NCBI RefSeq assembly: GCF_038433465.1
Contig: NZ_JAESVF010000001.1
Location: 558,001 to 622,000, forward strand
Source: Galbibacter sp038433465
GTDB taxonomy: Bacteria; Bacteroidota; Bacteroidia; Flavobacteriales; Flavobacteriaceae
DNA length: 64,000 nucleotides
Direction: 5' to 3'
In this document: positions 43,730 to 52,075 of the stretch, one piece after another
Layout of the letters: each line of letters starts with the position of its first letter
How positions within the stretch are numbered: position 1 is the first letter of the stretch
The notes under the pieces: generated by a model
Databases searched by the model: none
Told to the model about the DNA's origin: nothing
What the model saw: the letters and a program-made list of their open reading frames with translations, nothing else
Made by a program: the position numbers and the translations under genes

Positions 43730-44361
43730 TGAGTGACATTGTTCAAATACTTTTAGGTTTATTATTAGGAATTTTAGGGACTTATTGGCTGGTTTCTATT
43801 TTTTGGAAAAAACGTTCTACTGAAAACACTCAGGAGCAATCGATAATTTTATTGGAGAAAATCAGAAATGTATATAAACTAATTACTGTTGAAGGAGAAT
43901 TTGCCGAGATTTATCAGTATGAAAATGTTCGTGAGCACTTTATGAAACTCATCAGCAGTAAAAAGAAAGCTCTACTTGTTATTAACGCAAAAGTGAATGT
44001 TGGCTTCGATTTAAAGAAAATTGAAATGCACGCCGATGCCGATGCTAAAAAAATAATTCTCACTGCATTTCCAGAGCCCGAAGTGTTAAGTGTTGAGCCA
44101 GATGTAAAGTATTACGATATTAAAGAAGGACTTTTTAATTGGTTTAAAACCGACGACCTATCGACGCTTCACAACGAAGCGAAAGAGCATATTTTAAAGA
44201 AGATTCCAGAAAGCGGACTTTTAGAATCTGCTAAAAAAGAAGCCCTCGATGCTGTATTGATGATTGAAAATATGGTACAAGCAATTGGTTGGAAACTCGA
44301 CTACAAAGCATTGGAAATCGATTTAATCCCAAAAGAAAAACCAAAGCTAGAGAAGAGTTAA
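43729..44361 (+). CDS. DUF4230 membrane-anchored protein
   Basis: A 210-residue product with an N-terminal membrane anchor (VQILLGLLLGILGTYWLVSIF) and a soluble domain matching DUF4230 by pattern (LITVEGEFAEIYQYENV, LLVINAKVNVGFDLKKIEM). The start ATG overlaps the cyclase stop (TGATG), so expression is coupled. The function of the family is unknown. It is the last gene before a strong terminator. Confidence 0.82.
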   Translation: MSDIVQILLGLLLGILGTYWLVSIFWKKRSTENTQEQSIILLEKIRNVYKLITVEGEFAEIYQYENVREHFMKLISSKKKALLVINAKVNVGFDLKKIEMHADADAKKIILTAFPEPEVLSVEPDVKYYDIKEGLFNWFKTDDLSTLHNEAKEHILKKIPESGLLESAKKEALDAVLMIENMVQAIGWKLDYKALEIDLIPKEKPKLEKS

Positions 44362-44368
44362 AACTGAT

Positions 44369-44495
44369 AAACTGTTGAATCGGTTAATTGTTGAAGAAAG
44401 TTAATGAATTAAAAATATAACCGCTAAGGTTTTAGAAACCTTAGCGGTTTATTCTTTTTGACTTCGCTCGGTTTCACATTGCTCTAAATAAAATG
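44369..44495. repeat. Composite dispersed repeat
   Basis: Positions 44369-44410 match the reverse complement of 48118-48159 at 37 of 42 bases. The operon terminator follows, then 44456-44495 (TTTGACTTCGCTCGGTTTCAC and a CTCTAAATAAAAT tail), which is the reverse-orientation CGAGCG unit seen at other sites. Non-coding. Confidence 0.65.
44419..44449 (+). terminator. Intrinsic terminator after the DUF4230 gene
   Basis: AACCGCTAAGGTTT (44419-44432) pairs perfectly with AAACCTTAGCGGTT (44436-44449) around a 3-base loop, then TTATTCTTTTT. A 14-bp stem. Confidence 0.85.
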
Positions 44496-44595
44496 AGTTA
44501 ATGAGATAAAAGTTAGCCTCTTTAATTTAACATTTCCTCCAATTAAAACATATCATAAATAGCTGTTAATATTTCATCAAACCTAATATTTATCT

Positions 44596-44628
44596 TATTT
44601 TTGCTTACTTAAAATCAATCTAAATAAG
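44596..44628 (+). promoter_or_regulatory. feoA promoter with operator-like imperfect palindrome
   Basis: The -7 element TATTTTTG (44596-44603) is followed at once by a 25-base imperfect palindrome (44604-44628): arms CTTA/TAAG, then TTA/TAA after a mismatch, centred on C44616, with 9 of 12 positions complementary. Its place at the transcription start fits a repressor site. Iron regulation by a Fur- or DtxR-type protein is inferred from the gene, not seen. Confidence 0.45.
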
Positions 44629-44631
44629 ATT

Positions 44632-44874
44632 TTGAAGTTGACGATTGCAGATTTAAAAAGAGGCCAGCGAGCCATCATCAAAGAATTTTCCACAGACATC
44701 ATTCCTATAAAACTTTTAGAAATGGGGTGTTTGCCTGGAAACCAAGTAGAGTTGTTGCAAATTGCACCTTTTAGAGATCCATTGTATTTAAATATTAATG
44801 GTTCGTATTTAGCAATTCGTAGAGAAACTGCGCTTCAAATAGAAATAGATATCCTAGAAAATACTGCTATATGA
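44632..44874 (+). CDS. feoA: Ferrous iron transport protein A
   Basis: An 80-residue SH3-like protein that works with FeoB. It matches the FeoA pattern with LKRGQRAIIKEF, LLEMGCLPGNQVELLQIAPF and GSYLAIRRETALQIEI. It starts at TTG. The stop overlaps the feoB start (ATGA), so the two are translated together. Confidence 0.92.
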   Translation: MKLTIADLKRGQRAIIKEFSTDIIPIKLLEMGCLPGNQVELLQIAPFRDPLYLNINGSYLAIRRETALQIEIDILENTAI

Positions 44875-46970
44875 GTAAGCAAATAAATGTTGCCCTCATA
44901 GGGAACCCAAACACAGGGAAAACATCGGTTTTTAATCAGCTTACAGGATTAAACCAAAAAGTAGGGAATTACCCAGGGATTACCGTAGAAAAGAAAGAAG
45001 GAGTTTGTAAACTTCCGCGTGGCGTAAAAGCGCATATCATAGATTTGCCAGGAACCTATAGTTTAAATGCCAACTCGCTCGACGAGAATGTGGTTATTGA
45101 ATTATTGCTGAATAAAAACGACAAAGATTTTCCAGATGTGGCGGTAGTTGTTACCGATGTGGAGAATTTAAAGCGAAACTTACTTCTTTTTACACAGATA
45201 AAAGATTTAAAAATTCCAACCATTTTAGTAGTCAACATGGCTGATAGAATGGAACGCAGAGGGATTTCGCTAGATGTAGAAGCGCTTGAAAAAAGACTTC
45301 ATACCAAAGTGGCGGTGGTGAGTACTCGTAAAAAACTTGGTATTGATACCTTGAAAGATTTAATTGCTAACTATAAAACCATTTCTACAAAACCTTGTGT
45401 AGACGCTACGGTTATCGACCCAGAATATTTCGATAAATTAAAATCGGCTTTTCCTGCACAAGATATTTACAAGTTGTGGTTGGTGATTACACAAGACGCT
45501 AATTTTGTAAATTTAGATAGAAAGTTAGTTGAAGATACTTCTCAATTTTCAACCAAATCGTTATCAGAATTAAAAAAAATGCAACACAAAGAAACGGTGT
45601 TGCGTTATCAATTTATTAACGGAGTTTTAAAAGAAGCCTACAAAGTTGACGTGAATGCTGCTAAAGGTTTTAGAGCTTCTTTAGACCGAATTTTAACGCA
45701 TAAAGTGTGGGGATATGTTATTTTCTTCTTCATTTTATTAATCATTTTTCAGGCTATTTACGATTGGAGTAGCTACCCAATGGATTTAATCGACGAAACT
45801 TTTGCTTTTTTAAGTGAATGGACAAAAGAGGTTTTACCAGACGGAATGCTGACCAATTTAATTGCTGAAGGAATTGTGCCTGGACTTGGCGGAATTGTAA
45901 TTTTCATTCCGCAAATTGCCTTTTTATTTCTCTTTATTTCTATTCTTGAAGAATCGGGTTATATGAGTCGCGTAGTGTTTTTAATGGACAGAATTATGCG
46001 AAAATTTGGCTTGAGCGGAAAAAGTGTTGTACCGCTAATTTCTGGTACTGCATGTGCAATTCCAGCTGTTATGGCAACTCGAAATATCGAAAACTGGAAA
46101 GAACGCCTCATTACCATTTTGGTAACTCCTTTTACCACTTGTTCGGCACGACTACCAGTGTACCTTATCATTATTGCATTAGTCATTCCAAACGAACGTT
46201 TTTTTGGGATGAATTTACAAGGAATTACCCTAATGCTTCTGTATTTACTCGGTTTCGGAATGGCTGTTTTTTCAGCATGGATATTGAATAAAATATTGAA
46301 AATTAAAAGTAAAACGTTTTTTGTAGTTGAAATGCCAAGCTATAAACTTCCGCTTTTAAAAAATGTTTTTATTACCGTTGTTGAAAAGACCAAGAGTTTT
46401 GTTTTTGGAGCAGGAAAAATCATATTAGCGATATCAATTGTATTGTGGTTTTTGGCTTCAAACGGACCGTCAGATAATTTTCATTTAGCTGAAGAAGCAG
46501 TAATGGCACAACCATCATCTCAAAATCTTTCAGAAGAAGAATTATCAACTAAAATAGCTTCGTATAGACTGCAACATTCGTACATCGGAATCGCAGGAAA
46601 AGCTATCGAACCAATAATTTCTCCTTTAGGATACGATTGGAAAATCGGAATTGCGGTGATAAGTTCGTTTGCTGCTCGTGAAGTTTTTGTGGGAACCTTG
46701 GCAACTATTTATAGCGTTGGAAGTGATGAAGAAGAAACTATAAAAAACAGAATGGCAGCAGAAAGAAACCCAGAAACGGGAGCGCCATTGTTTAATTTAG
46801 CATCTGGGATTTCGCTTTTATTATTTTATGCATTTGCAATGCAGTGTATGAGTACGTTGGCGATTGTTAAACGAGAAACAAATAGTTGGATGTGGCCTAC
46901 CGCACAGCTAGTTTTTATGAGTGGTTTTGCGTATGTGGTTGCACTTATTGCGTATCAATTGATAAAATAA
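44871..46970 (+). CDS. feoB: Ferrous iron transport protein B
   Basis: A 699-residue inner membrane Fe2+ transporter. The N-terminal G domain has GNPNTGKTS (11-19), DLPGTYSL (G3) and VNMAD (G4, about 121-125). A helical GDI-like domain follows, then the membrane part with two Gate-type repeats (GLGGIVIFIPQIAFLFLFIS, ISGTACAIPAVMATR, SSFAAREVFVGTLATIY). The two conserved membrane Cys regions (GTACAIP, TTCSARLP) are present. It forms an operon with feoA and probably the Cys-rich peptide downstream. Confidence 0.96.
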   Translation: MSKQINVALIGNPNTGKTSVFNQLTGLNQKVGNYPGITVEKKEGVCKLPRGVKAHIIDLPGTYSLNANSLDENVVIELLLNKNDKDFPDVAVVVTDVENLKRNLLLFTQIKDLKIPTILVVNMADRMERRGISLDVEALEKRLHTKVAVVSTRKKLGIDTLKDLIANYKTISTKPCVDATVIDPEYFDKLKSAFPAQDIYKLWLVITQDANFVNLDRKLVEDTSQFSTKSLSELKKMQHKETVLRYQFINGVLKEAYKVDVNAAKGFRASLDRILTHKVWGYVIFFFILLIIFQAIYDWSSYPMDLIDETFAFLSEWTKEVLPDGMLTNLIAEGIVPGLGGIVIFIPQIAFLFLFISILEESGYMSRVVFLMDRIMRKFGLSGKSVVPLISGTACAIPAVMATRNIENWKERLITILVTPFTTCSARLPVYLIIIALVIPNERFFGMNLQGITLMLLYLLGFGMAVFSAWILNKILKIKSKTFFVVEMPSYKLPLLKNVFITVVEKTKSFVFGAGKIILAISIVLWFLASNGPSDNFHLAEEAVMAQPSSQNLSEEELSTKIASYRLQHSYIGIAGKAIEPIISPLGYDWKIGIAVISSFAAREVFVGTLATIYSVGSDEEETIKNRMAAERNPETGAPLFNLASGISLLLFYAFAMQCMSTLAIVKRETNSWMWPTAQLVFMSGFAYVVALIAYQLIK

Positions 46971-46997
46971 TTTAAAAGAGTATATTTATTAGTGAAT

Positions 46998-47200
46998 ATG
47001 ATCGTGCTGTCATTTCGAATCTGCCTCTGTCGGTAGACAGGTGCAGTGAGAAATCTCATGATTTTAAATTGTTTAAATGTTAAAGTGGTTAATCGTTGAA
47101 ATTTATATAGTTTTAACTCTGTTGCTTTGAGTCTTAGCAATTTTGAACCTTTGTCGTTTCAGGCGAAGTCGAGAAATAATTGTCTCAACAAGACACTAAA
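46998..47200. repeat. Two dispersed palindromic repeat copies between feoB and the Cys-rich peptide gene
   Basis: The first copy (47007-47056) has GTCATTTCGAAT and GTGAGAAATCTCAT, split by a 26-base hairpin CTGCCTCTGTC...GACAGGTGCAG (47021-47046). The second (47153-47195) has TCAGGCGAAGTCGAGAAAT. Between them lies a diverged GGTTAATCGTTGAAA stretch related to the unit at 44369. Confidence 0.6.
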
Positions 47201-47217
47201 AAAAATAAATTAATACT

Positions 47218-47367
47218 ATGGACTTTCAAAGTATTCTTGTTTATATCATATTAATTTTGGCAGTAGTCTATCTAGTGCTTAAATTTATGTTCCCTAAAAA
47301 ACTCCAAGCTCTTTTCGGAAATAAAAATAGCAAAGACTGTGGCGATGGAAATTGTGGATGTAGTTAG
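47218..47367 (+). CDS. FeoB-associated Cys-rich membrane peptide
   Basis: A 49-residue peptide read directly from the sequence. It has one N-terminal membrane span (ILVYIILILAVVYLVLKFMF), a short basic stretch (PKKLQ), and the Cys-rich end CGDGNCGCS. This matches the FeoB-associated Cys-rich membrane protein pattern, thought to play the part of FeoC or help iron handling in organisms without it. It lies 247 bases after feoB. The intervening repeats may separate or join the transcripts. Confidence 0.85.
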   Translation: MDFQSILVYIILILAVVYLVLKFMFPKKLQALFGNKNSKDCGDGNCGCS

Positions 47368-47439
47368 TTTTATCATTTAGATGTAATTCTAATATTTATA
47401 ATTTTAGTGTGTAAACTTTCAATTTTTTAGATGAATTAA

Positions 47440-47952
47440 ATGTCTAAACGCGATTTAAAAAAATATCTAACATCCTTAGAAAAAGAAGAATTAGAAGCTC
47501 AAATTCTAGATTTATACACACGGTTTAAAAATGTAAAGGAGTTCTACGATTTTGTTTTCAATCCAAAAGAAGACAAACTTGTTGAAGTAGCAAAAACTAA
47601 AATTGCCAACGAATATTTCCCAATAAACAGACGCAAACCAAAAGCGCGAAGGTCTATAGCGCAAAAGCACATTAAACATTTTATTGAATTAGGAGTGAAC
47701 CCTGTTTTAACAGCCGATGTCATGTGGTTTACTATTGAAATTGCGCAAACATTCAATCAAGAAAAAGCCGTTAAAAGCGAAGCATTTTATAAAAGCATGG
47801 CAAAGTCGTTTGAAGAAGCTGTTAAGTTTTCTATTCAGCACCAGTTATTAACCGATTATAAAACGCGAATTGTTGCGATTTATCAAGAAGCAAAAGCTCA
47901 AAAATGGTCGTCTTTGCCAATTATGGAAACTGCTTTAGATATGGTTGATTGA
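47440..47952 (+). CDS. DUF6155 family protein
   Basis: A 170-residue soluble, mostly helical, basic protein. It begins MSKRDLKKYLTSLEKEELEA, then FNPKEDKLVEVAKTKIANEY and RRKPKARRSIAQKHIKHFIE. The pattern matches DUF6155 proteins common in Bacteroidota, function unknown. No catalytic motif or membrane span is visible. It may be read through from the feo locus or be separate. Confidence 0.78.
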   Translation: MSKRDLKKYLTSLEKEELEAQILDLYTRFKNVKEFYDFVFNPKEDKLVEVAKTKIANEYFPINRRKPKARRSIAQKHIKHFIELGVNPVLTADVMWFTIEIAQTFNQEKAVKSEAFYKSMAKSFEEAVKFSIQHQLLTDYKTRIVAIYQEAKAQKWSSLPIMETALDMVD

Positions 47953-48270
47953 TTACTGGTGAAAGTTAATGAGTAAAAAAGGTAAGGAAAAAGGTTTGTT
48001 GTAAGCATTACCTCTTTTTTCCTTGATACTTTGCAGGAAATACCGTCAAACCGAGCGGAGTCGAGGTTTCACAATATTCTAAATACAATAAGAAATAAAT
48101 CGTAAACCCACGATTTGAACTCATTTAGTTTCTTCAACAGTTAACCGATTCAACAGTTAAACAGTATGCTATGTCTCGACTTCGCTAGTTATGACCATTT
48201 AGATTTACACTTTAGCTTTTTATCTTCTTTACTCATTTCAGATAAAGTTCTAACTCTTTCTATTAAAAAA
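47953..48270. other. Gene-free gap with hairpin and composite repeats
   Basis: No gene seen. An imperfect hairpin AAGGAAAAAGG (47984-47994) with CCTCTTTTTTCCTT (48011-48024) probably ends the DUF6155 transcript. Then comes the CCGTCAAACCGAGCGGAGTC unit (48043-48089), the reverse copy of the 44369 unit (48118-48159), and a partial GTCTCGACTTCGCTAG unit (48171-48201). Confidence 0.6.
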
Positions 48271-48984
48271 TCAAACATGCTTAATTTCGGAATCTTCTAG
48301 TAGTTCTTCACCACGTAAACGTAAAAATATTTGGGCTACAGCAACAACATCTTTTTCGCAGTAGGTAATAATTTTATCAATATCTTTTTCAATATAAAAC
48401 GTCTGATAAACCATGCTTCCGTCTATATCGTCTTTTGGCGATGGGATATTCAAGATATTGGTTAAAAGTTTGAGCGAAGTAAAGTGTTTGTAGTCGCCAA
48501 ACTTCCATAGTTCCATGGTGTCTAAATGAGGAATTTCCCATGGTTTTTTTCCGAATAAATTTAGTTTTGAAGGTAATTTTATCCCATGAATAATCATTCT
48601 TCTTGCAATAAATGGAAAGTCAAATTCTTTTGCGTTATGTCCGCATAGCAATTTGTACGACTCGTAGTAATGAGTTTCTAATAGTGTTTTAAATTCAGTT
48701 AAAATAGCTTTTTCGTCTCCGTGAATTGAGGTAACTCTAAACGTACGTTGGTCTCCTTTAAATGTAAAATAGCCAACCGAAATACAAACAATAATTCCGA
48801 ATTCTGCCCAGATGCCTGCACGGTCATAAAACTCTTCTGGAGTAAAATCTTCTTTGCGTTGGTATTGCGTTTTATGTGCCCAAAGTTCTTTTTTCTCTTC
48901 CGATAATTCTTCAAATTGAGAAAATTCTGGAACGGTTTCAATATCTAAAAAAAGGATATTCTCTAAAGTTACTTTGTAAAGCAT
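48271..48984 (-). CDS. PolB-type 3'-5' exonuclease (DEDDy)
   Basis: A 237-residue stand-alone RNase H-fold exonuclease, like the predicted exonuclease domain of family B polymerases. Exo motifs are NILFLDIETVPEF (Exo I, Asp-Glu), LLCGHNAKEFDFPFIARRM (Exo II, Asp) and YCEKDVVAVAQIFLRL (Exo III, Tyr-x3-Asp). There is no polymerase domain. It is likely a nucleic acid proofreading or degradation enzyme; substrate unknown. It lies 45 bases after the alkyltransferase gene on the same strand. Confidence 0.87.
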   Translation of the reverse strand: MLYKVTLENILFLDIETVPEFSQFEELSEEKKELWAHKTQYQRKEDFTPEEFYDRAGIWAEFGIIVCISVGYFTFKGDQRTFRVTSIHGDEKAILTEFKTLLETHYYESYKLLCGHNAKEFDFPFIARRMIIHGIKLPSKLNLFGKKPWEIPHLDTMELWKFGDYKHFTSLKLLTNILNIPSPKDDIDGSMVYQTFYIEKDIDKIITYCEKDVVAVAQIFLRLRGEELLEDSEIKHV

Positions 48985-49029
48985 CTTTTATCAGTTTAAG
49001 AATTCTATTAAATATAGTGAATTTTCTAT

Positions 49030-49503
49030 TTAAAAAAGCTTTTGTTGTGGCGACGGACTTTCGTGTTCTAAAAGCCATTTTTTTCGCCATAAACCTCCTG
49101 CATAACCTGTGAGTGAACCGTCGCTACCAATTACACGATGGCAGGGAACAACAATCCAAAGCGGATTTTTACTATTGGCAGATGCCACTGCACGAATGGC
49201 TTTTACATCGCCTAAAGTTTTAGAGAGTTCTAAATAGGATGTTGTTTTTCCGAAGGGAATTTCTAATAATGCTTTCCAAACTCTTTGTTGAAAATCGGTT
49301 CCTTGTGGGTTGATTTTAAACTGAAACTTTTTTAAATCACCATTAAAATACGCATTAAGTTGCTCGGTGGCTTCTTGCAGTTCTAAAGGGATATGTTCTG
49401 AAATTGGAGTTTCTTCGTCTAAAACAGTAATGGCGCTAACGCCGTTTTCATCGCCAACTATTTTAGTGTTGCCTAGTGGAGTTTTAATGATTGCTTGTTT
49501 CAT
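49030..49503 (-). CDS. Methylated-DNA-[protein]-cysteine S-methyltransferase
   Basis: A 157-residue suicide repair protein that takes the methyl group from O6-methylguanine. The active Cys is in VVPCHRVIGSDGSLTGYAGG. The DNA-binding helix-turn-helix segment is FQQRVWKALLEIPFGKTTSY. ATG 49503 (MKQAIIKTPLGN) was chosen; it overlaps the end of the CNNM-type gene by 20 bases, so the two are co-transcribed. Confidence 0.93.
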   Translation of the reverse strand: MKQAIIKTPLGNTKIVGDENGVSAITVLDEETPISEHIPLELQEATEQLNAYFNGDLKKFQFKINPQGTDFQQRVWKALLEIPFGKTTSYLELSKTLGDVKAIRAVASANSKNPLWIVVPCHRVIGSDGSLTGYAGGLWRKKWLLEHESPSPQQKLF

Positions 49504-50593
49504 CTGGCTCGTCGGTTTGAGGCTTTTCAAAAATGCCCATTCTTTCGGCGCGCATTTGCCAATTTCTTCGAGCTAAAAGTTGTAAATCTTCCACATTATC
49601 ACTCTCATCAACAATCTCTAGTCCGAGAATGGTTTCGATAATATCTTCCATAGTTACAAGTCCGCTTACCGAACCGTATTCATCTACAACCAACGAAATA
49701 TGGTCTTGGTTACCTATAAACTTTTCAAACAACTCTGGGAGCGGAATGTTACGTTTAGCAATTAAAATATCTCTGCGTAACGTACTCAATTTTTCCTTTC
49801 CTTCGCCATTAATCATGGCTTCGAGTACTTGGTCTTTTAAAACGAAGCCCGTAATATTGTCGGCACTGTTTTTATACACTGGAATTCTAGAAAATCGCAA
49901 TTTTGGATTCTGCTGAAAGAAAGTCTCAATGGTAGTATCTTCAGAAGCAGTTTTCATAACCGTTCTTGGCGTCATAATATCTTTGGCGAGTACTTGGTCA
50001 AAACGCAGTAGGTTTTTAAGCATAGTCGATTCCGACTCTTGGAAAACACCTTCTTCTTGTGCAATATCTGCCATAGCGGTAAAGTCTTCTCTACTGAAAA
50101 CCGAGCCATGAGCACTTTTCCCTCCAATGAGTTTTGTTGTAAGTTGAAGCAACCAAATGATTCCTGTCCACTTCAGCGGAAAAATAATAATAGTTAAAGT
50201 TTTCGCTGTAAAATTGGCAAGTCTTCGCCAGTAAGTGGCTCCAATGGTTTTTGGGATAATTTCTGAAACAACCAAAATTAAAATGGTCATAATTGCCGAT
50301 ACAACCCCAACGATATTAAAGCCTAAAATATCTATTTTGTATGGGAGTTTTTCTGCTTGAACACCTACCAAAATAGCACCTACTGTATGCGCTATGGTAT
50401 TGATGGTAAGGATGGCAATAAGTGGCGCATCTACATTTTGCTTTAAGCTTTCTAAAGTAAAAGCATATGCTTTGCCTTCTTGTTTTTTAACGTTGATAAA
50501 TGTTGGTGTAACACTTAAAAAAACAGCCTCTAAAACCGAACATAAAAACGAAAAAAATATCGACACGAGGGCGAATAAAATTAATAATCCCAT
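49484..50593 (-). CDS. CNNM/CorC-family membrane protein with CBS domains
   Basis: A 369-residue protein of the hemolysin-like family. The N-terminal DUF21/CNNM membrane domain has about four spans (LILFALVSIFFSFLCSVLEA, APLIAILTINTIAHTVGAIL). It is followed by a tandem CBS pair (DIMTPRTVMKTA, ISLVVDEYGSVSGLVTMEDI). The usual C-terminal CorC_HlyC domain is missing, as in some shorter members. Related proteins export Mg2+ or Na+. The old name hemolysin is not supported here. Confidence 0.9.
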   Translation of the reverse strand: MGLLILFALVSIFFSFLCSVLEAVFLSVTPTFINVKKQEGKAYAFTLESLKQNVDAPLIAILTINTIAHTVGAILVGVQAEKLPYKIDILGFNIVGVVSAIMTILILVVSEIIPKTIGATYWRRLANFTAKTLTIIIFPLKWTGIIWLLQLTTKLIGGKSAHGSVFSREDFTAMADIAQEEGVFQESESTMLKNLLRFDQVLAKDIMTPRTVMKTASEDTTIETFFQQNPKLRFSRIPVYKNSADNITGFVLKDQVLEAMINGEGKEKLSTLRRDILIAKRNIPLPELFEKFIGNQDHISLVVDEYGSVSGLVTMEDIIETILGLEIVDESDNVEDLQLLARRNWQMRAERMGIFEKPQTDEPDETSNH

Positions 50594-50985
50594 ACAATTG
50601 ATTTGTAGCGAATTTAAGCATATATCTGTTAAGAAGCAAAAGTGCTATTTTATCAATGTAAAGTTGTTAATTGATTGTAACTTGTTTAATCTCAGTTCGA
50701 TATAAATGTCAATACAGAAAAGTTTTAAATAACTGTTTTTCAATAATTTAGTTATACTTTCATTTTTGTCTTGACACAAAAACGAAACAAACCTGCCTGC
50801 GGAAGGCAGGAAAGTCAAGACTGATTTAAAAAGCATGAGAAAATCTACGGAAACACCCTCCACAGATGAAAAGAACTCGCTACGCTCAAACAGCTTTTTA
50901 TCTTTCGTCCAACACTGCTTCCTTGATTTTTAATACTTTTTAAATAGGTCAATTTTATCAAATATTCATCATTCTGATGTCGAAC
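50594..50985. other. Gene-free gap holding a dispersed element
   Basis: No gene seen. About 50755-50945 is a compact non-coding element: GTCTTGAC (50768-50775) pairs with GTCAAGAC (50814-50821) around a nested CCTGCC/GGCAGG hairpin (50792-50810), and then come AACTCGCTACGCTCAAACAG and a CCTTGATTTTTAATAC end. Its layout resembles a repeat common in flavobacterial intergenic DNA. The rest is AT-rich. Confidence 0.55.
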
Positions 50986-51495
50986 TTACGTTAAAAACAA
51001 CACACTTCTAAACTCCCAAACCTTGGCAAGGTAAATTCCTAGAAAAATAATTGCTACTACAAATTTTAAAAATGTACCTGTTAAGAAGCCCAAAAACGAA
51101 CCAAAAGCTGCTTTTAAGGCCGTTTTATTATCGGCTTTGTTAAACAATTCTCCCACAAAAGCACCTACAAAAGGCCAAATTACAATCCCCAGTAAACCAA
51201 GAATAGGAAAAACAATCGACACCACTAACCCAACAGTAGTACCTATCATACCGTATTTACTGCCCCCAAAACGTTTGGTCCCAGCAACGGGGATAATATA
51301 ATCGGCTACAACTACGCCAATGGCAACCACCAGTGTAATTCCTAATAACCACCAATTATTCGGGATGGCTTTGGTGAGATAAAGCAGTAAAAGTCCTAAC
51401 CAACTAATAGGCGCACCAGGTAAAACAGGTAAAAAACTTCCTAAAATTCCAACAAGCACACATACAAAACCGAGTATTACCAATACAATATCCAT
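50986..51495 (-). CDS. DUF456 membrane protein
   Basis: A 169-residue inner membrane protein with about four or five spans and many Gly residues (GILGSFLPVLPGAPISWLGL, VVADYIIPVAGTKRFGGSKY, GLLGIVIWPFVGAFVGELF). This is the DUF456 pattern, two Gly-rich membrane repeats. Function unknown. It is a single gene, divergent from the blaI cluster. Confidence 0.88.
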   Translation of the reverse strand: MDIVLVILGFVCVLVGILGSFLPVLPGAPISWLGLLLLYLTKAIPNNWWLLGITLVVAIGVVVADYIIPVAGTKRFGGSKYGMIGTTVGLVVSIVFPILGLLGIVIWPFVGAFVGELFNKADNKTALKAAFGSFLGFLTGTFLKFVVAIIFLGIYLAKVWEFRSVLFLT

Positions 51496-51626
51496 CTTCC
51501 TTTTTTAATTATCAGACTAAGATACGGACTATTTGTTACATATTTAAAGCAGTACTATTCCTATAATTATTTAGTTTTTTACTTCCGAAGAAATAACCTC
51601 TTAACAAACAACAAATTATATTTTTT

Positions 51627-51696
51627 AACTAAAAAATTAGTTTAAACTAAAATTTTAGTTATATTTACAATCAGTAATTCAACTAACAAATTAGTT
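51627..51696 (+). promoter_or_regulatory. Three BlaI-type operators around a promoter
   Basis: Three 16-base sites of the form AACTAAnnnnTTAGTT: 51627-51642 (AACTAAAAAATTAGTT), 51645-51660 (AACTAAAATTTTAGTT, a perfect palindrome) and 51681-51696 (AACTAACAAATTAGTT). Centre spacings are 18 and 36 bases. A -7-like TATATTTA (51660-51667) lies between the second and third, so bound repressor would cover the -33 and start regions. BlaI/MecI-family proteins bind dyads with a TACA/TGTA-type core in Firmicutes; here the core differs. Autoregulation is inferred. Confidence 0.75.
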
Positions 51697-51710
51697 CAAT
51701 AAAAAATCAA

Positions 51711-52073
51711 ATGAAACAACTTACAAAAGCAGAAGAAGAAATTATGCAAATTTTATGGCAGTTAGAACGTGCAAATGTGGCAACTGTAATTAAAGAATTG
51801 CCCGAACCGAAACCTGCTTACAATACGATATCGACCATTATTAGAATTTTAGAGAGTAAAGGTTTTGTAGACCACGAGCAAGAAGGAAAAGGCTACATAT
51901 ACTTCCCTATTCTTAAAAAATCGGAGTACAGTAATCAATCCATCAACAAATTGGTAGACGGTTATTTTCAGGGTTCCTTTAAAAGTATGGTATCGTTTTT
52001 TATGAAGAAAAACGACATCAGTTTACAAGAAATGGAAGCCATTTTAAAAGAAATAGAACACGAAAAAGAGTAA
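51711..52073 (+). CDS. BlaI/MecI/CopY family transcriptional repressor
   Basis: A 120-residue winged-helix repressor. The recognition region is LTKAEEEIMQILWQLERANV and YNTISTIIRILESKGFV, with a C-terminal helical dimerisation part. In the beta-lactamase systems, such repressors are cleaved or released when the paired M56 sensor is triggered. The gene lies 2 bases ahead of an M56 gene and 14 bases after the last of three operators. Confidence 0.93.
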   Translation: MKQLTKAEEEIMQILWQLERANVATVIKELPEPKPAYNTISTIIRILESKGFVDHEQEGKGYIYFPILKKSEYSNQSINKLVDGYFQGSFKSMVSFFMKKNDISLQEMEAILKEIEHEKE

Positions 52074-52075
52074 TC

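Noticed and set aside
46998..47200. Repeats after feoB as an insertion sequence
   Set aside because: No transposase frame and no clear terminal inverted repeats; these are short palindromic repeats only.
49484..50593. Haemolysin function for the CNNM-type protein
   Set aside because: The name is historical; the DUF21 and CBS domains point to ion transport, with no toxin features.
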